Assembly (NCBI GenBank): GCA_036346405.1 | Contig: CM070548.1 | Coordinates: 89,611,333 to 89,675,332 of the forward strand | Reading direction: 5' to 3' | Source: Phyllostachys edulis | Taxonomy: Eukaryota; Streptophyta; Magnoliopsida; Poales; Poaceae | Length of the DNA stretch: 64,000 nucleotides | Shown here: one piece after another, positions 1 to 10,676 of the stretch | Numbering within the stretch: the first letter of the stretch is position 1 | Layout of the letters: every line of letters starts with the position of its first letter | The notes under the pieces: generated by a model | Told to the model about the DNA's origin: nothing | Databases searched by the model: none | What the model saw: the letters and a program-made list of their open reading frames with translations, nothing else | Program-made: the position numbers and the translations under genes

Positions 1-203
1 ACCTGCTGCATTGCCACCACCAGAACCATGAGGAGTTAAGCTGCTGGTCAGGTTCTTGGGCTAGCCCTTCTCGGTGTTTTCCTTCCTGGTTCCAATTAGC
101 TGAGTAGTCCGGTAGGAGAAGAAACGATGAAAAGGCTTATTTGTGCGTCAGTGCAGTAGATAGTAGCACTATATGTTTTTTGAATCCTTCTGATCTTCAT
201 TTG
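1..203. other. window edge, possible 3' end of an unseen gene
   Basis: The first 30 bases can be read on the + strand as a short Pro-rich tail (PAALPPPEP) ending in TGA, followed by what could be a 3' untranslated region. The open stretch is too short to identify, and the rest of the gene would lie outside the window. Nothing else is recognisable here. Confidence 0.2.
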
Positions 204-458
204 CTCCCGACGTTTTTTTTTACTTGACTTTCTAGAATCTGTATGGTCAATTTTTTTAAAGTTTGGTTACCAATAGATTTAAAACTATCTAGATTGACTA
301 CATAAAAATTATATCATTAGATTTGTCGTTAAAAATACTATCATAATATTATAATTTTATTACTACATCTTAATATAAAGTTAAAAAAAGTAACGGTCAA
401 AGTCGTATCTCGAAGACATAAAAGTTAAAAACATCAAGTAAAAAAGAACAGAGGGAGG
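204..458. mobile_element. Stowaway-like MITE (degenerate)
   Basis: The left end reads CTCCCGACG followed by a T-run and ACTTGAC. The reverse complement of the right end reads CTCCCTCTGTT followed by a T-run and ACTTGATG. The CTCCCTC start and AT-rich body are typical of Stowaway/Tc1-mariner MITEs. A TA lies next to the right end, but the left TA is not preserved, so the target duplication is imperfect. Confidence 0.55.
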
Positions 459-779
459 TACTTTCGGTGATAAACACTTGTGTTAAACTGAAGAGAGTTT
501 TTTTGGATGCTAAACTGAAGAGAGTGGGCAAGTAGCAACTGTTGCATTCATCTCCGGTGGTTCTTTTGCACCGCGGAAATCAAACTCGTGTGCTAAAGTC
601 ATCTTTCAGTTTTGTTATTCTCCTAACCTTATCAACCTAAAGTCACAAATTGAGGTCAATATTTGGGTGACTCCCATTTGAAAAATTGCAACATTAGTCA
701 TTAACAATCCTAGAGGTACGGTGACCCTTCTTCGTTGTGATTAACCGATTACATTGCAGACCAATTGTGCCCGAACATT
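459..779. other. no feature seen
   Basis: Non-coding sequence between two elements. It contains a short direct repeat (aaactgaagagag twice near 485-525). No gene or further element was recognised. Confidence 0.5.
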
Positions 780-2025
780 GAGTTTTTAGCTTAAATGACA
801 CTATTTGCATGCGAAATAGCAAATCTAGGCCCTCCGGATATCAACCCAAAATAGCACCGCAGACTTGTCGGTATGCGACATGTGTCATCGTCTGCGCCAC
901 AGGTGCTCAGAACCCCTCGTCCCCTCTCCAGGAGAGGGGACTTCCGATATGTGTCCTTGTCCGTGCCACGGGTGCTTAGACCCCTACGTCCCCTCTCCTT
1001 GAGAGAGGACTTCTCTTGTCCGCACTCCTGGAGAGGCGAGGGGACTTCCCTCATACTGCTAATTAATTAAGATTAAGTTGGTTATGACAAAATAATTAGG
1101 ACTAACAAACTATGACTAAGTAATTACGACTAATTAATAACGATAAACTAACTACGACTAATTAATTATGAATAATTAGTTATGACTAAATTAATTACGA
1201 CTAATTAACCACGACTAAATTGGTTAGGAATAATTAATTACGACTAAATTAATTGCGACTAATTAATTACAACTAATTAATTACGACTAATTAATTACAC
1301 ATGTTAATTAATTAACGTCCCCATGTAATTATTTAGTCGTAATTAATTAACCCCCACCATATAATTATTTAGCAGTGTAATTAACCCCCATCGTTTAATT
1401 AATTAATCTCCGTCGCGCCACGGTGAGGCTTCCTCGTCTTGCTAGTTAATTAATTAATTACATGAATTTAATTAATCCTTGGTTTAATTAATTAACCACC
1501 ACCGTGTAATTAATTACATGGGTTAAATAATTATGGCTAAATAATTTTGACTAATTAATTACGGTAGGGGTTAATTATTTAGTCATAATTACTTGGTTGT
1601 AATTAATTAGTCATAATCAATTTAGACATAGTTAATTAGCCGCAATTATTTTAGTCATAACTAAGTATTCATAATTAATTAGTTGTTATTAATTAGTCAT
1701 AACTACTTAGTCGTAGTTAATTAGTCATAATTATTTAGTCATAATCATAATTAATTAGCAGTATGAAGGAGTCCCCTCCCCAGGAGCAGAGACGAGATAA
1801 GTCCCTCTCGGGAGAGAGGGCGGGGCCGAGCATCATGACGCAACGAGGACACATGTCAGAAGTCCCCTCTCCAGTAGAGGGGACGAGGGGTTCGAGCACC
1901 CATGGCGCGGATGAGTGCACATGTCACCTGTCGGCGAGTCTGTGGTGTCATTTTAGACTTTGATATCTGGAGTAAGCTAAATTTACTATTTTGCATACAA
2001 ACAATGTCATTTAAACCGAAAACTC
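780..2025. mobile_element. large foldback (inverted-repeat) element
   Basis: The left arm (780 to about 1060) and right arm (about 1750 to 2025) are long inverted copies of each other. GAGTTTTTAGCTTAAATGAC at the left matches GAGTTTTCGGTTTAAATGAC read from the right on the opposite strand. Inside the arms both carry CCCCTCTCC(A/T)G(G/T)AGAGGGGAC palindromes. The core is an AT-rich palindromic array. No protein is encoded, and no clear target-site duplication was found, so the superfamily is open (a MULE-type or foldback element is possible). Confidence 0.6.
1061..1755. repeat. TTAATTA-rich degenerate array, core of the foldback element
   Basis: Dozens of copies of TAATTAATTACGAC-like units of about 13-14 bp. 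In the first half they read as GACTAATTAATTA and in the second half mostly as TAATTAATTAGTC, so the array itself is an inverted repeat centred near 1400. It has no coding potential. Confidence 0.75.
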
Positions 2026-2351
2026 ACCCTACGCAGTAGTACGCACCACAAGGATGCCAGAATTGTTCAAGTACTACCACTACTTACCAACCAACTACTA
2101 TCATCTCTTGCCGATCTTCCCATGTAGCCAAACAATCTGTTGTAATCATCACCCCGAGTTCCGCTCTTTCACGGTTGCATGCACGAAAACCTCAGAAATG
2201 CGATGTGTAACTGTCGAATCAATAGAAAATTTCCATGCTAAGGGCAGTACAATGCGAGATGTTTATATACGAGTGTTTAAAGAAAGAGAATATAGCCACG
2301 TCATCAAACACTCATATAAAAATCATTTCCTCCAATGCAAACATCTCTTTT
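2026..2351. other. possible Tourist-like MITE end, split by the CACTA insertion
   Basis: At about 2238 TAA is followed by GGGCAGTACAATGCGAGATG, resembling a Tourist/Harbinger MITE terminus. A partly complementary TAAACACTTATCTG segment lies at about 5625, beyond the CACTA element. The CACTA would therefore have landed inside this MITE. The second terminus is eroded, so this is tentative. The rest of the interval shows no gene. Confidence 0.35.
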
Positions 2352-2387
2352 GTACACTACTACAGAAAAGGCTTTCATAAACGGTTC

Positions 2388-2612
2388 AAAAACGTCATCA
2401 CAGACGGTTTCGTGAGCCGTCTGAGTTTATGGGTCAGTGATGACATGAGGTCATCACTGACGGTTTTGAACCGTCTGTGATGTATACTTTCACAGACGGT
2501 TTGTGGTTCAAACCGTCTGCGATAAGTAATATCACAGACGGTTTCAGCCACAAACCGTCTGTGATAAGTACATATCACAGACGGCTTGTGGCTGGAACCG
2601 TCTGTGATGACT
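2388..2612. repeat. left sub-terminal repeats of the CACTA element
   Basis: Five successive palindromic units of about 30-40 bp, each of the form (T)CACAGACGGTTT..AACCGTCTGTGAT. Arrays of this kind are the usual transposase binding sites of CACTA elements. The matching right-end array is at 5264-5495. Confidence 0.8.
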
Positions 2613-2657
2613 TTTCTCTATAAAGCCCCAGCGTTGGTGCTTGTACCATTAAATCGG

Positions 2658-2727
<70 letters not shown>

Positions 2728-3312
2728 CGTAGTCTCTCGGCCACTTTGGGGGATCGTTCACATGACATGAGAAGGATGAGGCGGTAGCCACGGGCAACCT
2801 TATTGAGCCCTACTGAGTTTAAAAGTATGGATGCAAAGAGGCGTTAGGACATCCAATTACGGATTGGGCGTGGCTATGTTGAGAAAGTGTAGTTGATCGC
2901 ACATACTCTGTTGGGAAGTAGCATCATGTATTAGCAACCAACCATTCTTGAGCATGTAATCGTCTTTAATTGTTGCTTGGTGTTCTTGTTAGCTTTAAAG
3001 ACAATTACATGCTCAAGAATTGTTGGTTGCTAATAGATGATGCCACTTCCCACCGAATAGTTAAGCATCAACGTCACTTTCAACATATCGACGTCAATCC
3101 GTAATTGGATGTCCTAACGCTCTCCTTGCATCCATACTTTTTAAACTTACAGGCTCAATAAGGTTGCCCGTGGATCTTGTCTCATTTTTCATCATGTGCG
3201 TGAACGACCCCTAAAGTGGTTGAGGACTACTTAATAATATATATATATAATATATATATGATGCGGTTTAATGGCACAAGCGACCAACGCTGGAGACTTT
3301 ATAGAGAAGAGA
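2605..3312. repeat. long inverted repeat (hairpin) inside the CACTA element
   Basis: The left arm runs from about 2605 to 2972 and the right arm from about 2991 to 3312. CTCTATAAAG..CCAGCGTTGGT in the left arm is mirrored by ACCAACGCTGG..CTTTATAGAG in the right. Next to the ~20-base loop, CTTGAGCATGTAATCGTC pairs with the complementary copy at about 3000. An (AT)n tract sits in each arm. A transcript would fold into a stem of more than 300 bp. Confidence 0.8.
2662..2723. repeat. (AT)n microsatellite
   Basis: About 30 AT dinucleotides without interruption, in the left arm of the CACTA hairpin. The right arm has a shorter, interrupted AT tract at 3234-3260. Confidence 0.95.
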
Positions 3313-3370
3313 TTATGAATGGAAGGGTAGGATGTACGTCACGCAAGAGGTAGGAGGACTTGACCGGCAT

Positions 3371-3658
3371 GAACAAGGGACTATTAATATGAAATAATTA
3401 TCAATTCAATTTCAGCATAAGACTATTGACACCATTACATCACGAGCAAGGGACTATTAATATGAACTAATTATCAATTCAATTTCAGCATAAGACTATT
3501 GACATCATTACATCACACAGCAAGAGGACTATTAATATGAACTAATTATCAATTCAATTTCAGCATAAGACTATTGACATCATTACATCACGAGCAAGGG
3601 ACTATTAATATGAACTAATTATCAATTCAATTTCAGCATAAAACTATTAACATCATTG
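3371..3658. repeat. 73-bp tandem repeat, four copies
   Basis: Four head-to-tail copies begin near 3371, 3444, 3517 and 3590. Each contains GACTATTAATATGAA, CAATTTCAGCATAA and (in three) GACTATTGACATCATTACATCAC. Copies differ by only a few bases, so the array is fairly young or homogenised. It lies inside the CACTA element. Confidence 0.9.
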
Positions 3659-4320
3659 AAGCGGTTCATCGGCAAGAGAACAAGACTAAGGGTGTCCAAA
3701 CCCACCACACCGATAGTAGCCATCGGCATCCATCATGAGCACTAGCTAACCATTTTCATCACAGAGCAAGGGGGTAGAGACAGAGAGGGACCTTAGTGCA
3801 AAAGCAACCACGGTGGCGACCCTACCACCAGCACAACCCTCATCCATTTCCTTTACCTTGCATAAATCACACAAACATCCGGACACAACTTAAGGCTCAT
3901 GCATAAAAATCAAACTCAACAAAAGACATTAAGCTAACAGATCTAGAGGAGAATAGAGGGAGGATGGGGAAAGCAAAGCCCGGCCAGGGCCCTAGCGGGG
4001 CGCAAAGGGGTCGGGCGGCGCGGCAACGAGGTCGGCGGCGTCGAAGTGGGGAGGAGCGGAGTTAGGGCGGGCGCAAACCTAAGCGGAGCTAGGGAGTGAC
4101 GAGTTTAGGCGTCACCGTGGTTAGGCTGCTTGGTGACGTTGCAAAAGACACTCTTATCGTCACGAGTGTCTTTTGCGATATCACCAGATGTCTACAACCG
4201 TCGGCGACAGGAAGAATGGCGGCGTCGAGATGGGGAGGAAGACGAGAGTAAGGCATTTGGAGAGTGACGAGTTAGGCGCAAACCCTAGCGGCCGGCTAGG
4301 TACCTCCTACTTATAAAGAG

Positions 4321-4534
4321 ACTTATCACAGACGGTTCTATTATAGAACCGTCGGTGATAATATCCTGACGGTTCCACAATGGAACCGTCAAGTGATATG
4401 TCCCATTAATGGAACCGTCGTGAAATGGTTTTTCTCAAGTATATTTATCTTGTATATACACTTACATGACATGAAGAAATTACATGTTTATATTAAAAAA
4501 GCGAAACCTATAATTAAACAAGGTTTTTCTAGTG
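4321..4534. repeat. internal CACTA-type terminus
   Basis: Two more units of the CAGACGGTTC..GAACCGTC type at 4325-4405 are followed at 4520-4534 by AAGGTTTTTCTAGTG, the form a right CACTA terminus takes (CACTAGAAAAACC on the other strand). This suggests the remnant of a second, related CACTA end inside the larger element. Its partner terminus was not found. Confidence 0.4.
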
Positions 4535-5048
4535 GCGGAGGTAGGTGCTATCTCCATCGCAATACTTCATAGGCGGCGGTGTCGGCATCGGACGATTCTC
4601 GATCATCGTGACGAAGCTGAAATCGTCCACCCGTTTGGCCTGCTCGTTCGAGTGTCTCCAAGACTCTCGGATTGTTGAACCAAGAAGAATTGAGCCCATA
4701 GGCTCTCTTCCCTTGCTTGAGGGTCTCGGCACGAGTCGACTCGATGCTTCTGCCGCCTCGATTACGGTCCAAGTGACGGCAAGCCTCCTAGAGACGTGCA
4801 ACGTCGTTTTGGAGGACTACGTCGATGACGCGGTAAACTCGCCGAAAGTGGAAGATCACCCGGAAGACACGGCGGAGGAGGATGTCAAGACGGCGGAAGG
4901 TGGCCGTCACCTGCTCTGGCAAATTCTCCGCCGGCAGAGGAGTGAAGACACTGTTGATCAAACAGTGTTCTTCTACAGCACGGTTCAACTTACACCGAGA
5001 GAGATGCTCGTACAGTGCGGCCAGGAAGGCCATCAATGCCGGCGACAA
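4529..5048 (-). pseudogene. broken coding-like segment inside CACTA element
   Basis: On the - strand two overlapping open stretches in different frames (about 5048-4788 and 4801-4529) read like one protein interrupted by a frameshift. The first contains LYEHLSRCKLNRAVEEHCL and the second RRLAVTWTVIEAAEASSRLV. I do not recognise the family. It could be a captured host gene or a remnant of a transposon protein. The + strand 182-codon open frame over the same bases looks like its shadow. Confidence 0.35.
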
Positions 5049-5157
5049 GGAAGAGGCAGCTATTTCTGTTTTTTTATAAGTATGTGGGGATGATCATCTT
5101 GGATGGCGGATGATCCTTTTTATAAAACAAGGAATAAATTCGGAGCGTGAGACGAAA

Positions 5158-5250
5158 AGACGCATCGGGGAGCCGAAGTGGATCGATGCGATGAAGAGAC
5201 GCATCGGGGAGCCGAAGCGGATGGCGACGAACAGACGCATCGGCGATGAA
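5158..5250. repeat. short tandem repeat, about 36-39 bp, three copies
   Basis: AGACGCATCGGGGAGCCGAA occurs at about 5158 and 5197, and a third, shortened copy starts at 5233. It lies next to the right sub-terminal array of the CACTA element. Confidence 0.75.
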
Positions 5251-5263
5251 GAAACTCACCGTG

Positions 5264-5495
5264 GATCACAGACGGTTATTGTTAAGAACCGTCTGTGATA
5301 CTAATTAATATCACCGACGGTTCTTGTTTAGAACCGTCTGTGATACTTCACAGACGGTTTTTAACATGAACCGTCTGTGATATTACCTCTTCACAGACGG
5401 TTTTTAGCGCAGCCAGTAGCACAGACGGTCTCTAAACCAAAACCGTCTGTGATTGAATGTAATACCGATGGTTTTGGTCAACCGTCTGTGATGAG
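5264..5495. repeat. right sub-terminal repeats of the CACTA element
   Basis: Five or six palindromic units of the same CACAGACGGTT..AACCGTCTGTGAT type as at the left end; the outermost is diverged (ACCGATGGTTTTGG). Confidence 0.8.
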
Positions 5496-5528
5496 GCGTC
5501 CAGTATTAGCCTTTTTGTAGTAGTGGTA

Positions 5529-6478
5529 AGTGTTTATATGATTGTATTACCTATTAATTATATATAATTATATACATAAGCATTTCTTAAGCACCGGTGT
5601 CTAATCAAGCATCAATACTATAAAATAAACACTTATCTGTTCTACGTGACAAGAAAAATCAGTTTTTATTTGCTAAATATTTCTCTAAGCAGCTGCATTG
5701 TAAGCAGAGGACAATAGAGGATGACTTGACAACAACTAAAATAGAGACGAAACCTGGTAAGGATTCCATCTCTGTAACTAAAGGAAATCCAAGCTCGGCA
5801 AGCAGTTGACAAGGACAAGACAATCCCAGCGAAGATCGAGTCGGCGATGAGTTAGAATCTGATGGGATTCGTGTCGTACGAGGTCTCGACATGAACCTGC
5901 TTTAACCTAGCTGACCACGAATGCATGCAGTATGATCATCACTGGGACAACCAAAGCATGACACGCGAGCGTGGCTCGGTTAATGCGTAATACAGCACGG
6001 CATGGCGCCTGATGATAGCAGTCACAACGCTCAATGGCAACGCAGGTGTACGGTGAGTCGGTGACGAGATTGGAGCTTGCGATTGCGTTGCCGTTGCACA
6101 CTACTTGCACCAATGCACTGGCCGGACGGGAAGACGACCCACGAGACAGGCAGGCCTGGACGAACCATATAGCTCCTAGGCCGCGCGCGTACGCCAAGCT
6201 CGTCCCTCTCCGACGCGTCACCGTCTCGCCTAATTTTCGGCCTCGCTCTGCGCCGACGATGACCATACTCCCTGCGGGCTGTGCGATCGATTGGTAGTTG
6301 GTTAGAGCCGGCGCCGTGCCGCGGTGGCGGGCTAAGATATGCGACTAGGCCGCTGGATCAGTGAAGGACCGAAGTCCATTCTACTGATGTACTACTACTA
6401 AATAAACATCGTGGGTTTGATGGAATTCGGCCTATCAGGTCATTTATCAGAAGTTTCAATAGAAGGGACATGCAACAG
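5529..6478. other. no gene recognised
   Basis: The first 100 bases may be the remainder of the MITE split by the CACTA element. From 5900 to 6330 the sequence is moderately GC-rich, with overlapping open frames on both strands (for example 119 codons on the - strand at 5907-6266). None shows a recognisable motif, and both strands are open, which argues against a real gene. Confidence 0.4.
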
Positions 6479-6851
6479 TTAGGCCTTGTTGATCCCCGCC
6501 GAATCCCATGGGGAATATTTCACTGGGAAAGCTAGATGCGCCGTTTGGGAGTCCACAAGGATGGGGTTTCCTAGCTCTTTCCACACGAAATCTCCATGGA
6601 AAAAAGAATCCCCTCGCCACCCATGACCCATTCTCCCTGTCGCATCGTGTGAGGCCGCGACCTCTCTCCTTCGCCGGCCGCGATCTCTCTCCTGCGATCT
6701 CTCTCCTTTGCCGGACGCGACCTCTCTCCTACCACTCCGGCGCCGCCTCTTCCTCGGTTAGCTCCATCTCTTCCTTCGTCCAACCCCTCGTTCTCCTGAT
6801 CTGTTCGTACATGTAGCAAGATTACCTAATCCCAAATCTCTTCTTGTTCTC

Positions 6852-9275
6852 ATGGATCTGGTGCTCCTAGATCTTTTTGAGGAAGCAGAGGAGGGAATTA
6901 TTGTTCCGCCGAAGCATCAATTGGTCAACTCAGGGTATGTCTCCTCCTCTCGATCTACTGCTTAGGGTTACGTTGCTCCTCATCAAGCTACTTGGATCTG
7001 CGTGAGATTTTGTATGTGGTGTTCGTGCTGCACGATGATAGTTCTCGGCTTCTTGTGCACAATCTTTTTCATGCAGAGTTTTATGAGATGTGAGCTGTGA
7101 TTTTTTTTTGGGGGGGCGGGGGGTTGCTTTGGTAGACGACTTGAGCACTGGTTGGTGGCCTCCAACTTGCAGTCTAGAACCATTTGTGCACAAGAAGGCC
7201 GGTTGTGCTATTACCTCCAACTTGCTTGTGGCAACTTGCAGTAGCATTTGTACTAAATATGTACAATTTATGCACACTGAACAGTGATCCCCTAGGCGGG
7301 CGTCTAGACGCTGGGCGTAGCATCCCCGCCGCGATTTGGTCCCAGTCGGGAGCTCTAGGTGGCCGAGCGCCTAGCCGGAGCTGGGCAGTCCAAGGCGGTC
7401 CCCGGCGGCTCGAGGATGGGCGGTTTGGAGCGGCCAGAGGCGGATCTGGGCGGCCCGAGGCGGAGCATGGCGCAGCGGAGAAGAAAACAGTAGAGCGGGA
7501 AGCGGGAACGCCAAGAAGAAAAACAATAAATAGGTAAGTGGCTCTCACAGTCTCACATACTGTTGGTCGGCTCGGTTGCTCCCGTCGCAGTCGCGCGCCG
7601 CCACCTCCTCTGGCTCTTCTCCGTCGCGTAGCTCCTCTCGGTTCCCCGTTGCCGTCACGCAAGCGCAGCTCCTCCCGCTCCCGTCGCCGTGCTTGTGCCA
7701 GCTCCTCCCAGCTCCCGTCGCCGTCAGCAGCAGCGCAGCTCCCCCAGCTCCCGTCGCCGTCACTCAGCTCCTCCCGGCTCCTCGTGTCTGTCGCGGCGTC
7801 GCGCAGCTCCTCCCCGTCGCCCCCCAGGTCAGCCGCCTCCCTCTTGCCCTCGCCTCCCCCTGCGCCGCCTCTTGTTCGCCTCACCTCCTCTCTACACCTC
7901 GCCTCCACTGCGCCCCCTGCCTCGCTTCCTCCGTGCCGCCTCTTGTCTTGAGCAAGCTGTGAGAGTAGTAGTATGTGAGGCGAGGCAGTCTCGGTGCAGT
8001 GGTGTGTGAATTGTGCGCAGGAGACCAGGAGTAGTAGTAGCGCAATGTCTATGCTCTCTGATGATGTAGTATTAGAATATTAGTAATTACTAATTAGTGG
8101 TGTAGTACTGTAGACTCTAGTAGTAATATAGTATTAGTGTATTACTAATTACTAACTAAGTAACTAGTAGTAGTACTGTAGATTGTTGTAGTAGTACTGT
8201 AGACTGCAGTATAGCACTGGCAATTAGTAGTCATTAGTCAATTACTCAATTAGCAAGTTCGACCAAGAAGAAGTGCTTCCAACAAAAAAATATGAGGAAG
8301 AAGATGACTAGTCATTCACTCATTTGATCATCAAATTATCATATGACTCTATCTATATTTCGCTTATTTGTTTTATTTGTGAGACCTTATGAACTATAAA
8401 CTATTTATATTTGGCTTGCTTGTTTTATTTGTGACTTGTTTCATTGTTTGAACTATTTGATGTTACTTGTTTGAATTATATTTTATTGCATTAAGTCATC
8501 AACTCATGAAGATCATTACATCAAGTCTTCAAATATATTTGCATCACCAAGCCACCAAGGTAACATCTCTTTTTACATAACAACGCATATACATACATAC
8601 ATGTAACATCTCTCCTTACATAATTACACATATACATACATACATGTAATATATACATAAGCTTGGACTGATGTTTGCTATTCTGTGTTCATCCCGCTTG
8701 CTTAGACTGGTGCTGGAGGCGATTATGCTTGCAATTCTATTCGGGCGTCTAGGCCCCGCCTAGACGCCCTAGGCGCTAGGCGGCCACTCACCGCCCGCCT
8801 AGCGCCTAGCGCCTAGTTGAACACTGACACTGAATCTGTAACATTGCTAAGGCCAGTAACATTGCCATAGATGTTCTACCATTTATGCACATTGAATCTG
8901 TACAATTTTGTCTAATGTTGCTTTCTAATTCTGTAATGGAGCTACCACATGTAACATCGGTTCTTTCCTTTTGGGGGTTTTGTAGGGTTATCATTATACA
9001 CAGTAGCGGAAGAACTTAAAAACATCTTTTCACCATTTGGCGTTGTAGAGGAAGGTACTTTATCCATGCTTTTAGGGCCTGTCCCATGCTATTTACCACA
9101 GGGCAATTGGAAATCTTCATTATTGTTTCCTACTGATATTTGTCTAGATAGCTGGGAACTGAAAGCAGATTATTATTATTTTTTGCCTAGAGAGAATTAA
9201 TCAAGTGTCATTCAGCCAGAGTCAGAAGCTCCCAAATCAGAAGATTCTGAAGAAAAACAACGAACAGAGCAGAGG
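6852..9275 (+). pseudogene. captured gene pieces with an RRM-like exon, inside the Harbinger element
   Basis: Three exon-like stretches are visible. At 6852-6934 an ATG opens MDLVLLDLFEEAEEGIIVPP and ends at a GTATG donor. At about 8986-9051 an exon with an AG acceptor and GT donor encodes LYTVAEELKNIFSPFGVVEE, which looks like the RNP-2/alpha-1 region of an RNA-recognition motif. At about 9203-9275 a charged segment (PESEAPKSEDSEEKQRTEQR) ends at a GTAACTG donor. A hAT insertion separates the first from the others. I see no full RRM and no stop-to-start continuity, so this is probably a transduplicated fragment rather than a working gene. Confidence 0.4.
7282..8826. mobile_element. hAT-type non-autonomous element (nested)
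   Basis: Starts CAGTGATCCCCTAGGCGGGC and ends GTTGAACACTG, giving CAGTG..CACTG termini. An 8-bp target duplication ACACTGAA flanks it (7274-7281 and 8827-8834). GCGCCTAG/CTAGGCGC palindromes crowd both ends, as is common for hAT sub-terminal sites. The 5' half of the interior is GC-rich and low in complexity (Ser/Pro/Arg-rich in every frame). No transposase is encoded. It interrupts the Harbinger-like element. Confidence 0.85.
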
Positions 9276-10676
9276 TAACTGATGAATTACCTCCCTTTCT
9301 TTCCTTTTAGAATTGTTTATGTATGCTTTGTTGGCTAACGATATACATAATACATGTCATGCACATTAGTCCAATCTCCAAGAGATGCAACAGATTTTAA
9401 TGTTTAAACTTCAGACATTGCCATGTTGCAATGCCGTCCAAAATGAACATTTGTGAAATATTTCTTGTTTCATTGTTGAAAAAAAAGTTTCTTGTTTAGA
9501 TGTAAACTATTAATTATCTGTTTTGCATGGTGATTTGTCATAATTTTCCAAAAAAAAAAAAAAGAAATGGATGCGCAGATTGCTAAGGCCAGTAACATTG
9601 CCACAGATTTGCTACATGTTGTATATGTTATTTTTATTTGTGCCCAATTCACTCTTTAGCTTGCATCGTTACACTTTGACTTATTTTGGGAAAATTGAGC
9701 CATTTGATCGGTTAGCCTTGCATGATTTGCAACTTAGATGCACATTACAACCAACCACAAGAGTACATCTAGTGTATCAGCTAGTGCAAGTAGTCATGAT
9801 ATTCACTTTTTGCAGCATGGTAGGGAGGTTATCATTTGTGGATTTTCATTTATTCAACAATTTTCTCAAAGAAATGCAGAGATCATAGGCACCATTAATT
9901 TTGCGCTGCGGTTTACCTGTGTATATTCTTCTACAAGCCTATACTAAAAATTTGTGCATGATAATCTAGTGTGCTGCCTACCTAACTAGTTTGTTAGTGT
10001 CTATAGTTTATGCACTTCGAAAAAGGTACAACTAACTACTCCAATCTATCTTACCAGGCCTGGATTATCATGTGGTACTGTCGCTTGATATATCTTCTGC
10101 CTACTGGGAAATGAGAAGCGCTCTGAAGCTCCACTTATACCTAATGCATTTGGTGAACTTGCTCTGCTGCGAAACGGTTTAGTTTGTAGCCTTTTATTGT
10201 AGTTTAGGTGTGTCATTTGGTGAACTTGCTCTGCTGTGTCAACTCTAGAATCTGTACTGGTAATTGTGCTTTTTTGTAGATGGGATTGTATCTGTGTCAT
10301 GTTTGCTGAAATCAGTAGTTCTATAGATGTTTCTATTGTGATTTGTGACACACTCCAACTGAATGAGCATTGCTAACTTCCTATTCTGTTGATGTTTTTT
10401 TTAATTCAAAATTCAGAATAGGCCAACTCACAATTCCAGCACATCAATGGTCAAACAACGCAAATGTTTCTGAATTTTACGATTTTTTTGAAAATTTTGA
10501 AAAAAAAAATCATGGTCGGGATTTTTATCCATATTGTTCCCAAACGACAACAGGGATTTTATTCCTGGACGGGAAGATTTCCCTAGGGATTGAGGATGAT
10601 TCCATATGCCCTTCAAAACCCCCCTTAGGATTTTCTTCCCTGAGATTTTGCCCCCTAGCATCCAAACAAGCCCTTA

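Larger units (their letters stand above)
2355..5525. mobile_element. non-autonomous CACTA (En/Spm) transposon
   Basis: The element begins CACTACTACAGAAAAGGCT. Its other end, read on the opposite strand, begins CACTACTACAAAAAGGCTA. It is flanked by a 3-bp target duplication GTA (2352-2354 and 5526-5528), as expected for CACTA elements. Both ends carry arrays of sub-terminal inverted repeats built on CACAGACGGTT / AACCGTCTGTG. At 3171 bp, with no TNP2-like transposase, it is non-autonomous. It contains a long hairpin, a 73-bp tandem array and a GC-rich segment with broken reading frames. Confidence 0.9.
6482..10673. mobile_element. PIF/Harbinger-like element carrying host sequence
   Basis: The left end reads GGCCTTGTTGATCC and the right end, read on the opposite strand, GGGCTTGTTTGGATGC. 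The direct flanks are TTA on both sides (6479-6481 and 10674-10676), the usual PIF/Harbinger target duplication. The inner ends are also complementary in part (AATCCCATGGGGAA versus AATCCCTAGGGAAA). No PIF transposase is visible in the 4.2 kb. Instead the interior holds exon-like pieces of a host gene and a nested hAT element at 7282-8826. Confidence 0.7.

Noticed and set aside
780..2025. Assignment of the foldback element to Mutator
   Set aside because: Long inverted arms would fit, but no 9-bp target duplication could be matched at the flanks, so the class is left open.
2054..2380. 108-codon + strand frame
   Set aside because: It runs across the CACTA insertion point at 2355 and through a probable MITE; no motif.
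3371..3658. CRISPR array
   Set aside because: Repeats are directly adjacent without unique spacers, and the DNA is plant nuclear.
7174..8009. Long GC-rich open frames (244 codons on -, 137 on +)
   Set aside because: They cross the boundary of the nested hAT element at 7282 and are low-complexity; no recognisable protein.
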